Positions 1-9,222 of a stretch of DNA of 37,166 nt are shown one piece after another. The notes beneath the pieces are model-generated. The model was given only the letters and a program-made list of their open reading frames with translations, did not search any database and was not told the origin of the DNA. The stretch's first letter is position 1; every line of letters starts with the position of its first letter. Source of the DNA: Gemmatimonadota bacterium (GTDB lineage: Bacteria; Gemmatimonadota; Gemmatimonadetes; Longimicrobiales; RSA9). Both the position numbers and the translations under genes were made by a program. The stretch is from NCBI GenBank assembly GCA_007126035.1, contig SLCC01000116.1, positions 1-37,166 on the forward strand, in the 5' to 3' direction.

Positions 1-81
1 CCCGGCGACCTGGCGGCGGCGGACGGGGAGCTGGGCCGGGCCGTCGCCGCGGCCGCGGCGGGCGGGACGGGTCCGGTCAGC

Positions 82-1623
82 GTGGCCATGGTGACGCTGG
101 GCTGCGACAAGAACACCGTGGACAGCGAGCGGATCCTGAGCGCGTTGGTGGGCGCGGGCGTGGAGGTCGTATCGTCGCCCGGGGACGCGGACGTGGTGGT
201 GGTGAACACGTGCGGGTTCATCGAGCTGGCCAAGCAGGAGTCCATCGACACGCTGCTGGAGGCGGCGCGCCTGAAGGAGGCAGGTAGTGTGCGGGCCGTG
301 GTGGGCATGGGCTGCCTGGTCCAGCGCTACAAGCTGGAGCTGGAGCGGGAGCTGCCGGAGGTGGACCTGTTCCTGGGGCTCACGGAGGTGGACGCGCTGG
401 TCCCCGAGCTGACCCGCCGAGGCTTCATACCCGGTGACGGCCCACTAATGGAGCGACCGCTCCGGGTGGTCGCCGCCGGCTCGGGACACCCGCACAGCGC
501 CCATCTGAAGATAAGCGAGGGGTGCGACCACACCTGCTCGTTCTGCGCCATCCCTCTGATGCGCGGGAAGTTCCGCTCAGCGCCCGTCGATGTGCTGGTC
601 CGGGAGGCGCAGGAGCTGGAGCGACGCGGCGTGGTGGAGCTGAACATAGTGAGCCAGGACACCACCTGGTACGGCCGCGACTGGGCCCGCGCCCTGGCCA
701 GGGCCGACGCCGGCGGGGCCGACGCCGGTGGCGACGCCGACGCCGGGGCCGGCAGCTTCTTCCTGGGTCGACCGTTCCCCGCCATGCCAAACATCGGCCC
801 CGGGGCAGGGACCGGGTCGCCGGGATCGTCGAGGAGCGCTGGTCCCGCCGGCGTCGGAGGCCCCGCTGGGGCCGCGGCCGGAGCGGGTCTGTACCTTCCG
901 CCGGCGTCGCTGGCGGGGCGGACCGGCCGTGGCGGTGCCCTGCCGCTGCTCCTGGAGGCGCTGCTGTCGGAGACGTCGATCCCGTGGATCCGGCTCTTCT
1001 ACATGTACCCATCGGGGATCACGGGAGCGCTGGTGGAGCTGATGGCCCGGGAGCGTCGCATCCTGTCGTACCTGGACATGCCGATCCAGCACGGGTCCGA
1101 CCGGATCCTGGCGGCTATGCGCCGGCCCGAGCGTCGTCGCACGATTTTGGACCGTGTTTCCAGGCTGCGAGACGCGGTGCCGGACCTGGCGCTGCGGACC
1201 ACCGTGATCGTGGGCTTCCCGGGCGAGACGGAGGAGGATTTCGAGGCGCTGCTCGAGCTGCTGGACCTGGTGGGCTTCGATCATCTGGGCGCGTTCGCCT
1301 ACTCGGAAGAGGAGGACACGCCGGCGGCGAGCATGGCCGGATCCGTCCCGGAGGCGGTCCGCCGGGAGCGGCTGGAGCGGCTGCTGGATCATCAGCGTGT
1401 CATCTCGCTTGACCGGAACGAAGGGCGGATCGGTCTCGAGACCACGTTGCTGGTGGACGAGGCCAGGCCGGACGGCGAGGCGGTGGGGCGGGCGCCGTGG
1501 CAGGCGGCGGAGGTCGACGGCGTGGTGCAGATCGAGGGGGCGGCGGGGCTCGAGGCGGGACGGTTCGCCAGGGCGGTGATCACCGGCGCCGACGAATACG
1601 ACCTGACGGGGAGGATCGTGTGA
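82..1623 (+). CDS. rimO: Ribosomal protein uS12 methylthiotransferase RimO (possibly 5'-partial)
   Basis: Radical-SAM methylthiotransferase that adds a methylthio group to an aspartate of ribosomal protein S12. The N-terminal UPF0004 domain has three cluster cysteines (C8, C44, C78). The radical-SAM motif C148-x3-C152-x2-C155 follows, and a C-terminal TRAM domain (about residues 445-513) contains the family-typical APWQAAEVDGVV. The protein is 513 aa, against roughly 440 usual. The excess is an Ala/Gly-rich insertion at about residues 204-284, after SQDTTWYGRD and before PWIRLFYMYP. The GTG at 82 is the first start codon in frame, but the frame is open to base 1 and I see no ribosome binding site before 82, so the true start may lie left of the window. 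The next gene starts inside its stop codon. Family assignment is very secure. Confidence 0.95.
   Translation: MAMVTLGCDKNTVDSERILSALVGAGVEVVSSPGDADVVVVNTCGFIELAKQESIDTLLEAARLKEAGSVRAVVGMGCLVQRYKLELERELPEVDLFLGLTEVDALVPELTRRGFIPGDGPLMERPLRVVAAGSGHPHSAHLKISEGCDHTCSFCAIPLMRGKFRSAPVDVLVREAQELERRGVVELNIVSQDTTWYGRDWARALARADAGGADAGGDADAGAGSFFLGRPFPAMPNIGPGAGTGSPGSSRSAGPAGVGGPAGAAAGAGLYLPPASLAGRTGRGGALPLLLEALLSETSIPWIRLFYMYPSGITGALVELMARERRILSYLDMPIQHGSDRILAAMRRPERRRTILDRVSRLRDAVPDLALRTTVIVGFPGETEEDFEALLELLDLVGFDHLGAFAYSEEEDTPAASMAGSVPEAVRRERLERLLDHQRVISLDRNEGRIGLETTLLVDEARPDGEAVGRAPWQAAEVDGVVQIEGAAGLEAGRFARAVITGADEYDLTGRIV
691..933 (+). other. Low-complexity Ala/Gly/Asp insertion within RimO
   Basis: This in-frame segment encodes about 80 residues dominated by Ala, Gly, Asp, Pro and Ser, beginning with an irregular repeat of the type ADAGG. 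It sits between the conserved QDTTWYGRD strand and the PWIRLFYMYP strand of the radical-SAM barrel, where other RimO proteins carry only a short helix. It contains no stop codons and conserved sequence resumes in frame, so it looks like a tolerated surface loop rather than gene damage. The boundaries are approximate. Confidence 0.7.
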
Positions 1624-3044
1624 TGACCGGCGAGCATTCTGGGGGCGCGGGCAGTCCGGCCGCGGGGCCGTGGAGGCAGGTTGGCGAGTGCGGCGCGCGG
1701 GCCCGCCGAGCGCGGGGAGCCCGCCGGGTCCGGGGAGCCGGCAGGCATGCGGGCGTGGTGGTCGCCCTGCTCCTCGTTCTGCTGGGCGGGTGCACCCTGG
1801 CGGGCCCGGCGCCGCGCGATCCCCGGCCGCCGGCGCCGCCTCCCCCGGCCTCGCCGCCTCCCGTGCCTGATGCGCCGGAGCTGCCGGTCGTGGAGGTCGG
1901 CGTGGAGCCGGACCTGCGGGTGGGCATCGTGGTGGACGTGCCCAGCACCCGGGTCGAGGCCGGCGGGGCGGTGGAGGTGGTGGACGAGGCAGGTCGTGTT
2001 CGGGGCCGTGGTGGTCCCGGCGACGCCTGGGCGATCCGCCGCTCCGGCGCCGGCGTGGAGGCGGTCGGCCGGGCCGAGACCGTGAGGGTTGCCGGATCCC
2101 TGGTGTTCAGGTCCGTCGGCGACGCCCCGCTGACGGTCGACGGTCGGTCCTACCGTGGCGCGGTGATAATGCGGCCCGGGGCCACCGGCGTCACCGCGGT
2201 GAACGTCTTGGACCTGGAGGCCTACCTCCTGGGCGTTGTCCCGTTGGAGATCGGGGCGGGCCGTCCGGCGGAGGAGCTGGAAGCGGTGAAGGCCCAGGCC
2301 ATCGCCGCGCGGACCTACGCGATCCGGCACATGGGCCGCCGCTCCGACCAGGGCTTCGACCTCTACGCCACGGTCATGGACCAGGCGTACGGCGGTGCGG
2401 GCGTGGAGGACCCGGTGTCGACGCGGGCGGTTCGGGAGACCCGCGGCCAGATCGTCGTCTACCGTGACCAGCCGATAGAGGCGTACTACCACTCCACGTG
2501 CGGTGGCCGGACCGCGGCGCTGGAGGAGGTGTGGCCCGGTGAGCCGCGGCCCTACCTCCGCTCCGTCTCCGACGAGCGGCCCGGCGGCGGCGCCTACTGC
2601 GAGAGCTCGAACCGTTTCCGCTGGACGGAGCGGTGGGACGAGGCGGCCCTGACGGCCGCCCTCACCACGGGCCTCCGGGAGCGGGTCGCCATCAGCGGGC
2701 CGGTGACCAGGGTCGATTACCTGGCGGTCAGCGGCTCCACCCCCTCGGGGCGGGTCGAGACCCTGCTGGTGTCCACCAACCTGGGACAGCAGCGGGTCCG
2801 GGGCGACTCCATCCGCTGGGTGCTCCGCCCGGAGCCGGGTCGCATACTGAACAGCGCCGCCGTCACCCTCGAGCCCCACGGCCACGGGAAGGTGACCAGC
2901 CTGACGGCGGAGGGCAGGGGCTGGGGGCACGGCATCGGGATGTGCCAGGTGGGCGCCCTGGGCCGGGCTCGGGACGGTCACTCCTATCGCGATATACTGT
3001 CGGCATACTATCCTGGGACGGAAATCGTTCGACTCTACAGGTAG
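1623..3044 (+). CDS. SpoIID/LytB-domain lipoprotein (probable peptidoglycan lytic enzyme)
   Basis: The ATG at 1623 overlaps the rimO stop (TGATG), giving 473 aa. An Arg-rich N-terminus is followed by a hydrophobic stretch ending in the lipobox LLGGC (C57), so the mature protein should be a lipid-anchored lipoprotein. A Pro-rich linker (about 62-88) leads to a SpoIID domain from about residue 170 to the end. Hallmarks are YLLGVVPLEI (E209 is the candidate catalytic acid), AVKAQAIAARTYA, YYHSTCGGRT and GWGHGIGMCQVGA. In spore formers SpoIID is a lytic transglycosylase acting on denuded glycan strands. Here there is no sporulation context, so a role in wall remodelling or septum cleavage is inferred. 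The roughly 45-residue stretch before the signal is unusually long, but I find no better in-frame start with a basic N-region. Confidence 0.88.
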   Translation: MTGEHSGGAGSPAAGPWRQVGECGARARRARGARRVRGAGRHAGVVVALLLVLLGGCTLAGPAPRDPRPPAPPPPASPPPVPDAPELPVVEVGVEPDLRVGIVVDVPSTRVEAGGAVEVVDEAGRVRGRGGPGDAWAIRRSGAGVEAVGRAETVRVAGSLVFRSVGDAPLTVDGRSYRGAVIMRPGATGVTAVNVLDLEAYLLGVVPLEIGAGRPAEELEAVKAQAIAARTYAIRHMGRRSDQGFDLYATVMDQAYGGAGVEDPVSTRAVRETRGQIVVYRDQPIEAYYHSTCGGRTAALEEVWPGEPRPYLRSVSDERPGGGAYCESSNRFRWTERWDEAALTAALTTGLRERVAISGPVTRVDYLAVSGSTPSGRVETLLVSTNLGQQRVRGDSIRWVLRPEPGRILNSAAVTLEPHGHGKVTSLTAEGRGWGHGIGMCQVGALGRARDGHSYRDILSAYYPGTEIVRLYR

Positions 3045-3047
3045 ATC

Positions 3048-3761
3048 ATGCGACGCTACATCCATGGCCCCGTAGCAGGGCTCCTCGGCCTGGCTCTCAC
3101 GCTCGGCACCGCTACAGGCGAAGCTCACGCTCAGGTCACGCTGGCCGATTACGACTACGTCAACCTCGAGTTCCGGGGCGTGGGCGTGGACCTGGGGCAC
3201 ATATGGGCAGACAAGGTCCGGGACGTCCCCCTGTACAGCGTCAGGGTGGACCTGGGCTACCTGGGGCCCGGCGTCCGGATCATCCCGTCCATCAGCTACT
3301 GGCGCTCCGAGTTCACACGATCCGAGCTGGACGTGCTGGCCGACCGGATCTCCCAGACCGCGGGGGTCCAACTGACGGGCGACGACCTGGGCACTATCAA
3401 GTGGAGCGACCTCTCCCTCTCCCTGGACGGCCACTTCGTCTGGCACACACCCATCGGCGTCCTCACCTTCGTGGGCGCCGGCTTCGGCCTGCACGCGCTG
3501 AACGGTCGGGGTGAGGCGGTCCGTGACACGTTCGTCGAGGACCTCCTGGACTCCATCACCGCCAGCCTCGCCCCCATCGCCGGTGCCGAGTTCGAGCCCG
3601 TGCCCCGCCTCCGCGTCTACGGCGAGGGCCGCTTCACCATCATGAACGCCATCCAGTACGTGTCGGCGAGGGTCGGTCTCCAGTACATGTTCCACCAGGG
3701 GACCGGCATCGAGGTGGGGATGGCGGTGCCCGCCCCGCCGCTCCAGACGGAGGCACCATGA
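3048..3761 (+). CDS. Secreted outer-membrane beta-barrel-type protein, function unknown
   Basis: The protein is 237 aa. A signal peptide is visible: basic MRRY, a hydrophobic core (GLLGLALTLGT) and a probable cleavage at AHA before Q29. The remainder alternates polar and hydrophobic residues with many aromatics and ends in strands such as ARVGLQYMF, typical of small outer-membrane beta-barrels. I recognise no specific family, and porin-like or assembly roles are only possibilities. It starts three bases after the SpoIID-domain gene and its stop overlaps the start of the oxidoreductase gene (ATGA), so it is probably in the same operon. Confidence 0.75.
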   Translation: MRRYIHGPVAGLLGLALTLGTATGEAHAQVTLADYDYVNLEFRGVGVDLGHIWADKVRDVPLYSVRVDLGYLGPGVRIIPSISYWRSEFTRSELDVLADRISQTAGVQLTGDDLGTIKWSDLSLSLDGHFVWHTPIGVLTFVGAGFGLHALNGRGEAVRDTFVEDLLDSITASLAPIAGAEFEPVPRLRVYGEGRFTIMNAIQYVSARVGLQYMFHQGTGIEVGMAVPAPPLQTEAP

Positions 3762-4768
3762 GACAGGACCAGGAACTGAGGGTGGGCGTGCTTGGGACAG
3801 GGTCCATCGCCCAGATCGTACACCTGCCGATACTCGCGGACCTGCCCGGCGCACGCGTCGAGGGGATCTGCGACATGGACCGGAAGAAGGCCGCCGCCCT
3901 GGCGGAGCGACTCCACATACCTCGCGTCTTCGTCGACGAGAAGGAGCTCTTCGCCTCCAACGACATAGACGCCGTTGTCATCTGCACCCCCAGCCACCTC
4001 CACCAGTCCCAGGTCACCGCCGCCCTGGACGCCGGCAAGCACGTGCTGGTGGAGAGGCCCCTGGCCCTGGATGCCAGGGGTGCCGAGGCGGCGGTGAAGG
4101 CGGCGGAGCGAGCGGACCGCGCCCTCGTTGTCGCCTACAACAACCGGTACCGTCCCGACATGCGCGGCGTCAAGTCCTTCGTGACGGCCGGCGAGCTGGG
4201 CCACATCTTCTCCGTGCATGGCACCTGGTTCAACCGGAAGGTCCGGCTCCGGCGGCCCACCTGGCGGCACCGGCAGGCGACGGCCGGTGGCGGCGCGTTC
4301 ATGGACCTGGGGCTCCAGGTCCTGGACCTGGGGCTGTGGCTGCTCGATCATCCGAAGGTGGAGCGGGTCACGGCGCACATGCACCCGGCCGAGGAGCTGG
4401 AGGTAGAGGACTCAGCGTCGGTGCTGGTGGCCCTGGATACGGGTGCCATCCTGTCGGTCCAGGTGACGTGGAACCTGCTGGCGGAGCGGGACCGTCACCA
4501 CATCCGGCTGTTCGGTACGGAGGGCTCGGCGACGACCCACCCGTTGCAGGTGTTCAAGGAGATGGAGCACGGCGTGCTGAACGCCACCCCGCAGGTGGCG
4601 CCGGGGGTCGAGAACCCGTACAAGGCGTCGTACCGGGAGGAGCTGCGCCACTTCGTGGCGGCCGGGTTGGGCGCACCCCACCCCGTGCCCCACGAGCAGG
4701 TCGAGCTGATGCGCGTGGTGTCGGCCATCTACGAATCCGCGGAGAAGGGGAGGGAAGTCCGACTCTGA
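3758..4768 (+). CDS. Gfo/Idh/MocA-family oxidoreductase with replaced catalytic residues
   Basis: NAD(P)-dependent sugar or cyclitol dehydrogenase family, 336 aa. The Rossmann motif VGVLGTGSIAQ (about 9-19) and the AVVICTPSHLH segment (72-82) are intact, as is the C-terminal substrate domain with GGGAFMDLG. Two positions that are almost always catalytic are changed. The Lys of the EKP motif is Arg (ERP, R100), and the His of the DxGxHxxD motif is Gln (MDLGLQVLD, Q187). The fold is clearly kept. The protein may have altered chemistry or act as a binding or regulatory member; both are inference. The start overlaps the upstream stop (ATGA). It precedes lnt. Confidence 0.85.
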   Translation: MRQDQELRVGVLGTGSIAQIVHLPILADLPGARVEGICDMDRKKAAALAERLHIPRVFVDEKELFASNDIDAVVICTPSHLHQSQVTAALDAGKHVLVERPLALDARGAEAAVKAAERADRALVVAYNNRYRPDMRGVKSFVTAGELGHIFSVHGTWFNRKVRLRRPTWRHRQATAGGGAFMDLGLQVLDLGLWLLDHPKVERVTAHMHPAEELEVEDSASVLVALDTGAILSVQVTWNLLAERDRHHIRLFGTEGSATTHPLQVFKEMEHGVLNATPQVAPGVENPYKASYREELRHFVAAGLGAPHPVPHEQVELMRVVSAIYESAEKGREVRL

Positions 4769-6366
4769 CGGCTGCCGCTCCGGCTCGTGGCCTGGTCCCG
4801 CCCCGGGGGCAGCGGGCCCTGCCCCTGCTGGCGGGCGTGGTGCTGGCGCTGGCCTACCCGCCAGCCCGACTGGTGGTGCCCGCCTTCGTGGGCCTGGTCC
4901 CGCTCCTGGTCTTCATCGCCGAGCGGCCGGCGGGCCCGGCGGGCCGGTGGGCCGCCACCCAGGCCGGCGTGCTGACGGGGCTGGTCTACTTCGGGCTCCA
5001 GCTCTACTGGATCGCCGCGGCCCTGGCCCCCCACTCGCTCCTGGGCGTGCCCGCCTGGGCCCTCACCGTGGCCCTCCTGGCCGGCTTCCTGGGAGCGTTC
5101 TCCTGGGCGCTCCACTACACCATGCATCGGCTCGACCTGCCGCTGGCCCTCCTGGCGCCCCTCCTCTGGACCACCCTGGAATGGACGCAGGGGCGACTCG
5201 GCGCCTTCTCGTTCCCATGGCTCGGGCTCGGCCACGCCCTGACACCCTACCCCGTCCTGGCGGGCGCCGCCGACCTGGTCGGCGGAAGAGGACTCACCCT
5301 CTGGGTCGCCGGCGTCAACGCCCTCCTGGCCACAGCCCTCCTCCGGTACCGCGCGGGAAGGTCGAGCTCCGTCCCGCACCTGCGCCCAGGGCCGGCAGCC
5401 GCCGCGCCCCTGGTCGCCGCCGTGCTGCTCGCCGCCGCGCCCATGACCTACGGCTACTGGCGGGCAGTGACCATCGAGATGGTGCCCGTGGCCACCGTGG
5501 CCGTGGTCCAGCCCAACATCCCCCAGTCCCTGCGGATCCACGCCGCGCCGGCGCTGGACACCTCCTGGACCGCCCTGGCCCGACTCACCACCAGCAGCGC
5601 CAGCCAGGCGCCCGACCTGGTGGCCTGGCCCGAGGTGGCCCTCCTCGCCGACCTCACCGCCCAGCCCGAGCTGGCCAACGCCCTGGCCGACCTCAGCAGC
5701 CAGACCGGCGCACCCATCCTCGTCGGCGCCTACGGATCCAGCCAGAGCGGCCCCGACACAAAACGACGCCTCTTCAACTCCGCATTCCTGGCCCGCGAGG
5801 CCGGGCTGGACGAGACCCGATACGACAAGAGACGACTCGTACCCTTCGTCGAACGCGTGCCCCTCTGGCCCACCGGCGGACGATTCGGCGGCCTCGAGCA
5901 TGGACGCACCCAGCCACTCTTCCTGACCGGAGGCCACAACCCCAGCACCTTCGGCGTGCTCATCTGCTACGAAGCCATCTTCCCCAACCTCGCCCGGAGC
6001 TACCGGAAAAATGGCGCCCGGTTCCTGGTCAACATCACCAACGACGGTTGGTTTGGCAGCGACGCCTGGTACGGCCGCACCTCCGCCCTCTGGCAGCACC
6101 CCGCGCACCTCACCATGAGAGCCATCGAGAACCGGATGGGCGCCGCCCGCGCAGCCAACACCGGCATCTCCATGTTCGTCGACCCCCTGGGCAACACCCG
6201 CCAGGCCACCACCGTCTTCGTACAGGACCTGAGAGTCGACACCATACTCACCACCAACGAGTCCACCCTCTTCACCCGTTGGGGCGACTGGCTAGCCACA
6301 CTGGCCGCCATCACCTCCCTGGCCCTCGTCCTGGCCGCCCGCCGCAACCACCACCCCGCATCCTGA
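4765..6366 (+). CDS. lnt: Apolipoprotein N-acyltransferase (Lnt), probable CTG start
   Basis: Integral inner-membrane enzyme that adds the third acyl chain to lipoproteins. The N-terminal half is a run of membrane helices starting at [15 protein letters not shown]. The C-terminal nitrilase domain carries the catalytic triad E290 (AWPEVA), K355 (YDKRRLVPF) and C401 (LICYEA), numbered from 4765. No ATG, GTG or TTG lies in frame between the far interior of the upstream gene and the first helix. A CTG at 4765 overlaps the upstream stop as CTGA and lies about 9 nt after a strong GGGGAGGG, so I take it as the start (533 aa, family usually about 510). Sense-strand composition turns C-rich here. The triad makes the identity secure; the start is an inference. 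Confidence 0.92.
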   Translation: MTAAAPARGLVPPRGQRALPLLAGVVLALAYPPARLVVPAFVGLVPLLVFIAERPAGPAGRWAATQAGVLTGLVYFGLQLYWIAAALAPHSLLGVPAWALTVALLAGFLGAFSWALHYTMHRLDLPLALLAPLLWTTLEWTQGRLGAFSFPWLGLGHALTPYPVLAGAADLVGGRGLTLWVAGVNALLATALLRYRAGRSSSVPHLRPGPAAAAPLVAAVLLAAAPMTYGYWRAVTIEMVPVATVAVVQPNIPQSLRIHAAPALDTSWTALARLTTSSASQAPDLVAWPEVALLADLTAQPELANALADLSSQTGAPILVGAYGSSQSGPDTKRRLFNSAFLAREAGLDETRYDKRRLVPFVERVPLWPTGGRFGGLEHGRTQPLFLTGGHNPSTFGVLICYEAIFPNLARSYRKNGARFLVNITNDGWFGSDAWYGRTSALWQHPAHLTMRAIENRMGAARAANTGISMFVDPLGNTRQATTVFVQDLRVDTILTTNESTLFTRWGDWLATLAAITSLALVLAARRNHHPAS

Positions 6367-6422
6367 CCCACCGCCGCCGGGCCGCGCCCTCCTGCGCCCG
6401 CCAGGGTCGCGCCTGCCGCCGC

Positions 6423-6451
6423 TTGATCTCCACCACTCCGCCCACTATAAT
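6423..6451 (+). promoter_or_regulatory. Sigma-70-type promoter for rpmE
   Basis: TTGATC at 6423-6428 and a perfect TATAAT at 6446-6451 are separated by exactly 17 nt. The expected transcription start near 6458 gives a leader of about 30 nt containing an AGGA ribosome binding site (6478-6481) before the rpmE ATG at 6488. It is the best promoter in the window. The rest of the 6367-6487 gap holds only a weak, bulged GC-rich hairpin (6380-6413) without a T-tract. Confidence 0.8.
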
Positions 6452-6487
6452 CTGTGGCTGGCGAGAAACCGAACCACAGGAACGATC

Positions 6488-6805
6488 ATGAGGCAGGGCA
6501 TCCATCCAGACTACAAGCAGGCCACGGTCCGGTGTGCGTGCGGGAACAGCTTCCAGACGCGGAGCACCAAGGACGAGATTCGCGTGGAGGTCTGTTCCGT
6601 GTGTCATCCGTACTTCACGGGCAAGCAGCGGCTGATGGACACTGCTGGTCGGGTGGAGCGGTTCCGTCGGAAGTGGGGCAAGCCGGAGGGCGGCGGAGCC
6701 GAGAAGAAGGCGGAGTCTTCGGACACGGAAGCGGAGTCTTCGGGTGCGGAAGCGGAGTCTTCGGGTGCAGAAGCGGAGTCTTCGGGTACGACGACGGAAT
6801 CCTGA
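6488..6805 (+). CDS. rpmE: 50S ribosomal protein L31 with a repeated acidic tail
   Basis: Zinc-binding (C+) form of L31. MRQGIHPDY matches the family N-terminus, and cysteines C16, C18, C36 and C39 form the zinc site. [24 protein letters not shown] is the conserved core end, except that it is split here for length: [10 protein letters not shown], then [10 protein letters not shown], then RRKW. Ordinary L31 ends near residue 70-75. This one continues to 105 aa with a Glu/Ser/Ala-rich tail from about residue 70, encoded by four 21-bp tandem repeats. It has its own promoter, an AGGA ribosome binding site and a terminator after the gene, so it is probably a monocistronic unit. Such tails are disordered and variable, and any function is unknown. 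Confidence 0.95.
   Translation: MRQGIHPDYKQATVRCACGNSFQTRSTKDEIRVEVCSVCHPYFTGKQRLMDTAGRVERFRRKWGKPEGGGAEKKAESSDTEAESSGAEAESSGAEAESSGTTTES
6710..6793 (+). repeat. Four 21-bp tandem repeats in the rpmE tail
   Basis: Copies at 6710-6730, 6731-6751, 6752-6772 and 6773-6793 share the core GCGGAGTCTTCGG and encode a seven-residue unit of the form AESSGAE. The copies differ at a few bases. The unit length keeps the reading frame, so copy number can change without breaking L31. Confidence 0.93.
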
Positions 6806-6832
6806 GGCGCACAGGTAGAGGGAGGCCGATGA

Positions 6833-6858
6833 GAGCCGGGTCACGTCCCGGCTCTTTT
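6833..6858 (+). terminator. Intrinsic terminator after rpmE, abutting prfA
   Basis: GAGCCGGG (6833-6840) pairs perfectly with CCCGGCTC (6847-6854) around a 6-nt loop and is followed by TTTT (6855-6858). The last T is only 5 nt before the prfA ATG at 6864. The hairpin therefore occupies the space where a prfA ribosome binding site would normally be. Confidence 0.8.
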
Positions 6859-6863
6859 CGCGT

Positions 6864-7945
<1,082 letters not shown>

Positions 7946-7949
<4 letters not shown>

Positions 7950-8851
7950 CGGGACCGGGCGCGTCTCGTCCGCTGGAGCTGGCCAGGCTGGCGGCGGAGC
8001 ACCTGTCGGCGAAGGGCGTGGCGGACGGCCGCCTGGACGCCGAGCTCTTGCTGGCCCATGTGCTCGGGGTACGTCGCCTGGATCTCTACCTCCAGTTCGA
8101 GCGGCCGCTGAGTGAGGACGAGGTGGCGTCGTACCGGGAGGCGATCCGTCGCCGGTCCCGTCGCGAGCCGCTCCAGTACATCACCGGCCGTGCGCCGTTC
8201 CGGGAGCTGGAGCTGGCGGTGGACCCGCGGGTCCTGATCCCTCGTCCGGAGACGGAGGTCCTGGTCCAGGAGGCGCTGCGCCATGCCCGCGAGGCGGTGG
8301 GGGATGCTGGGGCGGAGCTGGATGCGCTGGACATCGGCACCGGCTCGGGTGCCATTGCCATCAGCCTGCTCGTGGAGGGCCCATTCCGTCGGGTGGTGGC
8401 CACGGACCTGTCGCCCGGTGCGCTGGAGGTGGCGGCGTCCAACGCGGCGGCCGCCGGTGTGGCGGACGGGCTCCAGCTGCGTCGGGGCCCGGGCTGGGAG
8501 CCGATTGGCGATGGCGAGCGGTTCGACGTTATTGTGACCAATCCGCCCTACGTGCTGGAGTCGGAGCGAGCGACGCTCATGCCGGAGGTCCGTGACCACG
8601 AGCCGGCGGAGGCGCTGTTTGCCGGGGCGGACGGCCTGGCGGTGGTACGGGAGGTACTGGCCGACGCGCGGTCACATCTGCGCGTGGGTGGGCTCCTTGC
8701 AATGGAAGTCGGCTCGGGCCAGGCGCGTGCAGTGGCCGGCATGGCCGTGACGGCGGGGCTGGACGCTCCGCGCGTGGTCGCGGACCTCACCGGTCGGGAG
8801 CGTATCGTGCTGGCGGCCAGGGGCCGGGACACGGAACCTAAAGTGGAGTAG
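7946..8851 (+). CDS. prmC: Release factor glutamine methyltransferase PrmC
   Basis: SAM-dependent methyltransferase that N5-methylates the GGQ glutamine of release factors. The protein is 301 aa, with a GTG start overlapping the prfA stop (GTGA). An N-terminal helical release-factor-binding domain contains [10 protein letters not shown] and IPRPETE. The SAM motif I is [12 protein letters not shown] (129-140), and the signature NPPY is at 199-202. The direct coupling to prfA supports the assignment over other HemK-like methyltransferases. Confidence 0.95.
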
Positions 8852-8853
8852 GT

Positions 8854-9216
8854 ATGCACGAGACCATGCTGGAGAAGGCGAGGGAAGTGGGCCGTCTGCT
8901 TGGGCAGACGGAAGAGTACCGGGCACTGGAGCGGGCTCGCCAGCGGCTGAACGAGGACCGGGAGGCAGTGGAGCTGCTGAACCGACTCGGCCAGCTGGAG
9001 CGAGAGCTGGGCGTGTCGCTCCAGCGGGGCGAGCAGCCCGCGGACGAGACTCAACGGGAGTACGAGGAGCTGGCGTCCAGGCTACAGTCCGGGCCAGTCT
9101 ACCAGGGCGTGGTCGCGGCCCAGTCCAACTTCGACCGGTTGCTCCAGAAGGTGAACGAGGAGATGGGGGCCGGGATCGAGACCGGCGCCAAGTCCAGCAT
9201 CATCATGCCATCCTGA
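8854..9216 (+). CDS. YlbF/YmcA-family helical protein
   Basis: A 120-aa all-helical, highly charged protein. It matches the Com_YlbF family in having an N-terminal helix around AREVGRLLGQTEEYRALE, a middle helix with NRLGQLERELG, and a C-terminal QSNFDRLLQKVNEEM helix. In Bacillus, YlbF and YmcA form a complex with YaaT that adjusts RNase Y and development. No such partners are visible here, so the role is inferred only from the family. It starts two bases after prmC and is probably co-transcribed with prfA-prmC. Confidence 0.78.
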   Translation: MHETMLEKAREVGRLLGQTEEYRALERARQRLNEDREAVELLNRLGQLERELGVSLQRGEQPADETQREYEELASRLQSGPVYQGVVAAQSNFDRLLQKVNEEMGAGIETGAKSSIIMPS

Positions 9217-9222
9217 GCTGAG

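Noticed and set aside
425-1012. Arg/Pro-rich frames on both strands inside rimO
   Set aside because: They arise from the GC-rich insertion region. The plus frame of rimO resumes conserved sequence on both sides, so the others are not genes.
1392-3854. 820-codon open frame on the minus strand
   Set aside because: It lies antisense to rimO, the SpoIID-domain gene and the outer-membrane-type gene, has biased His/Arg/Pro/Gly composition and no recognisable domain. Long antisense frames are expected at this GC content.
4336-4764. Extended N-terminus for lnt starting inside the oxidoreductase gene
   Set aside because: The extra sequence is a shadow of the oxidoreductase gene in another frame with no Lnt similarity. 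The CTG at 4765 fits better.
6380-6413. Hairpin after lnt as a terminator
   Set aside because: The stem needs two bulges and no run of T follows.
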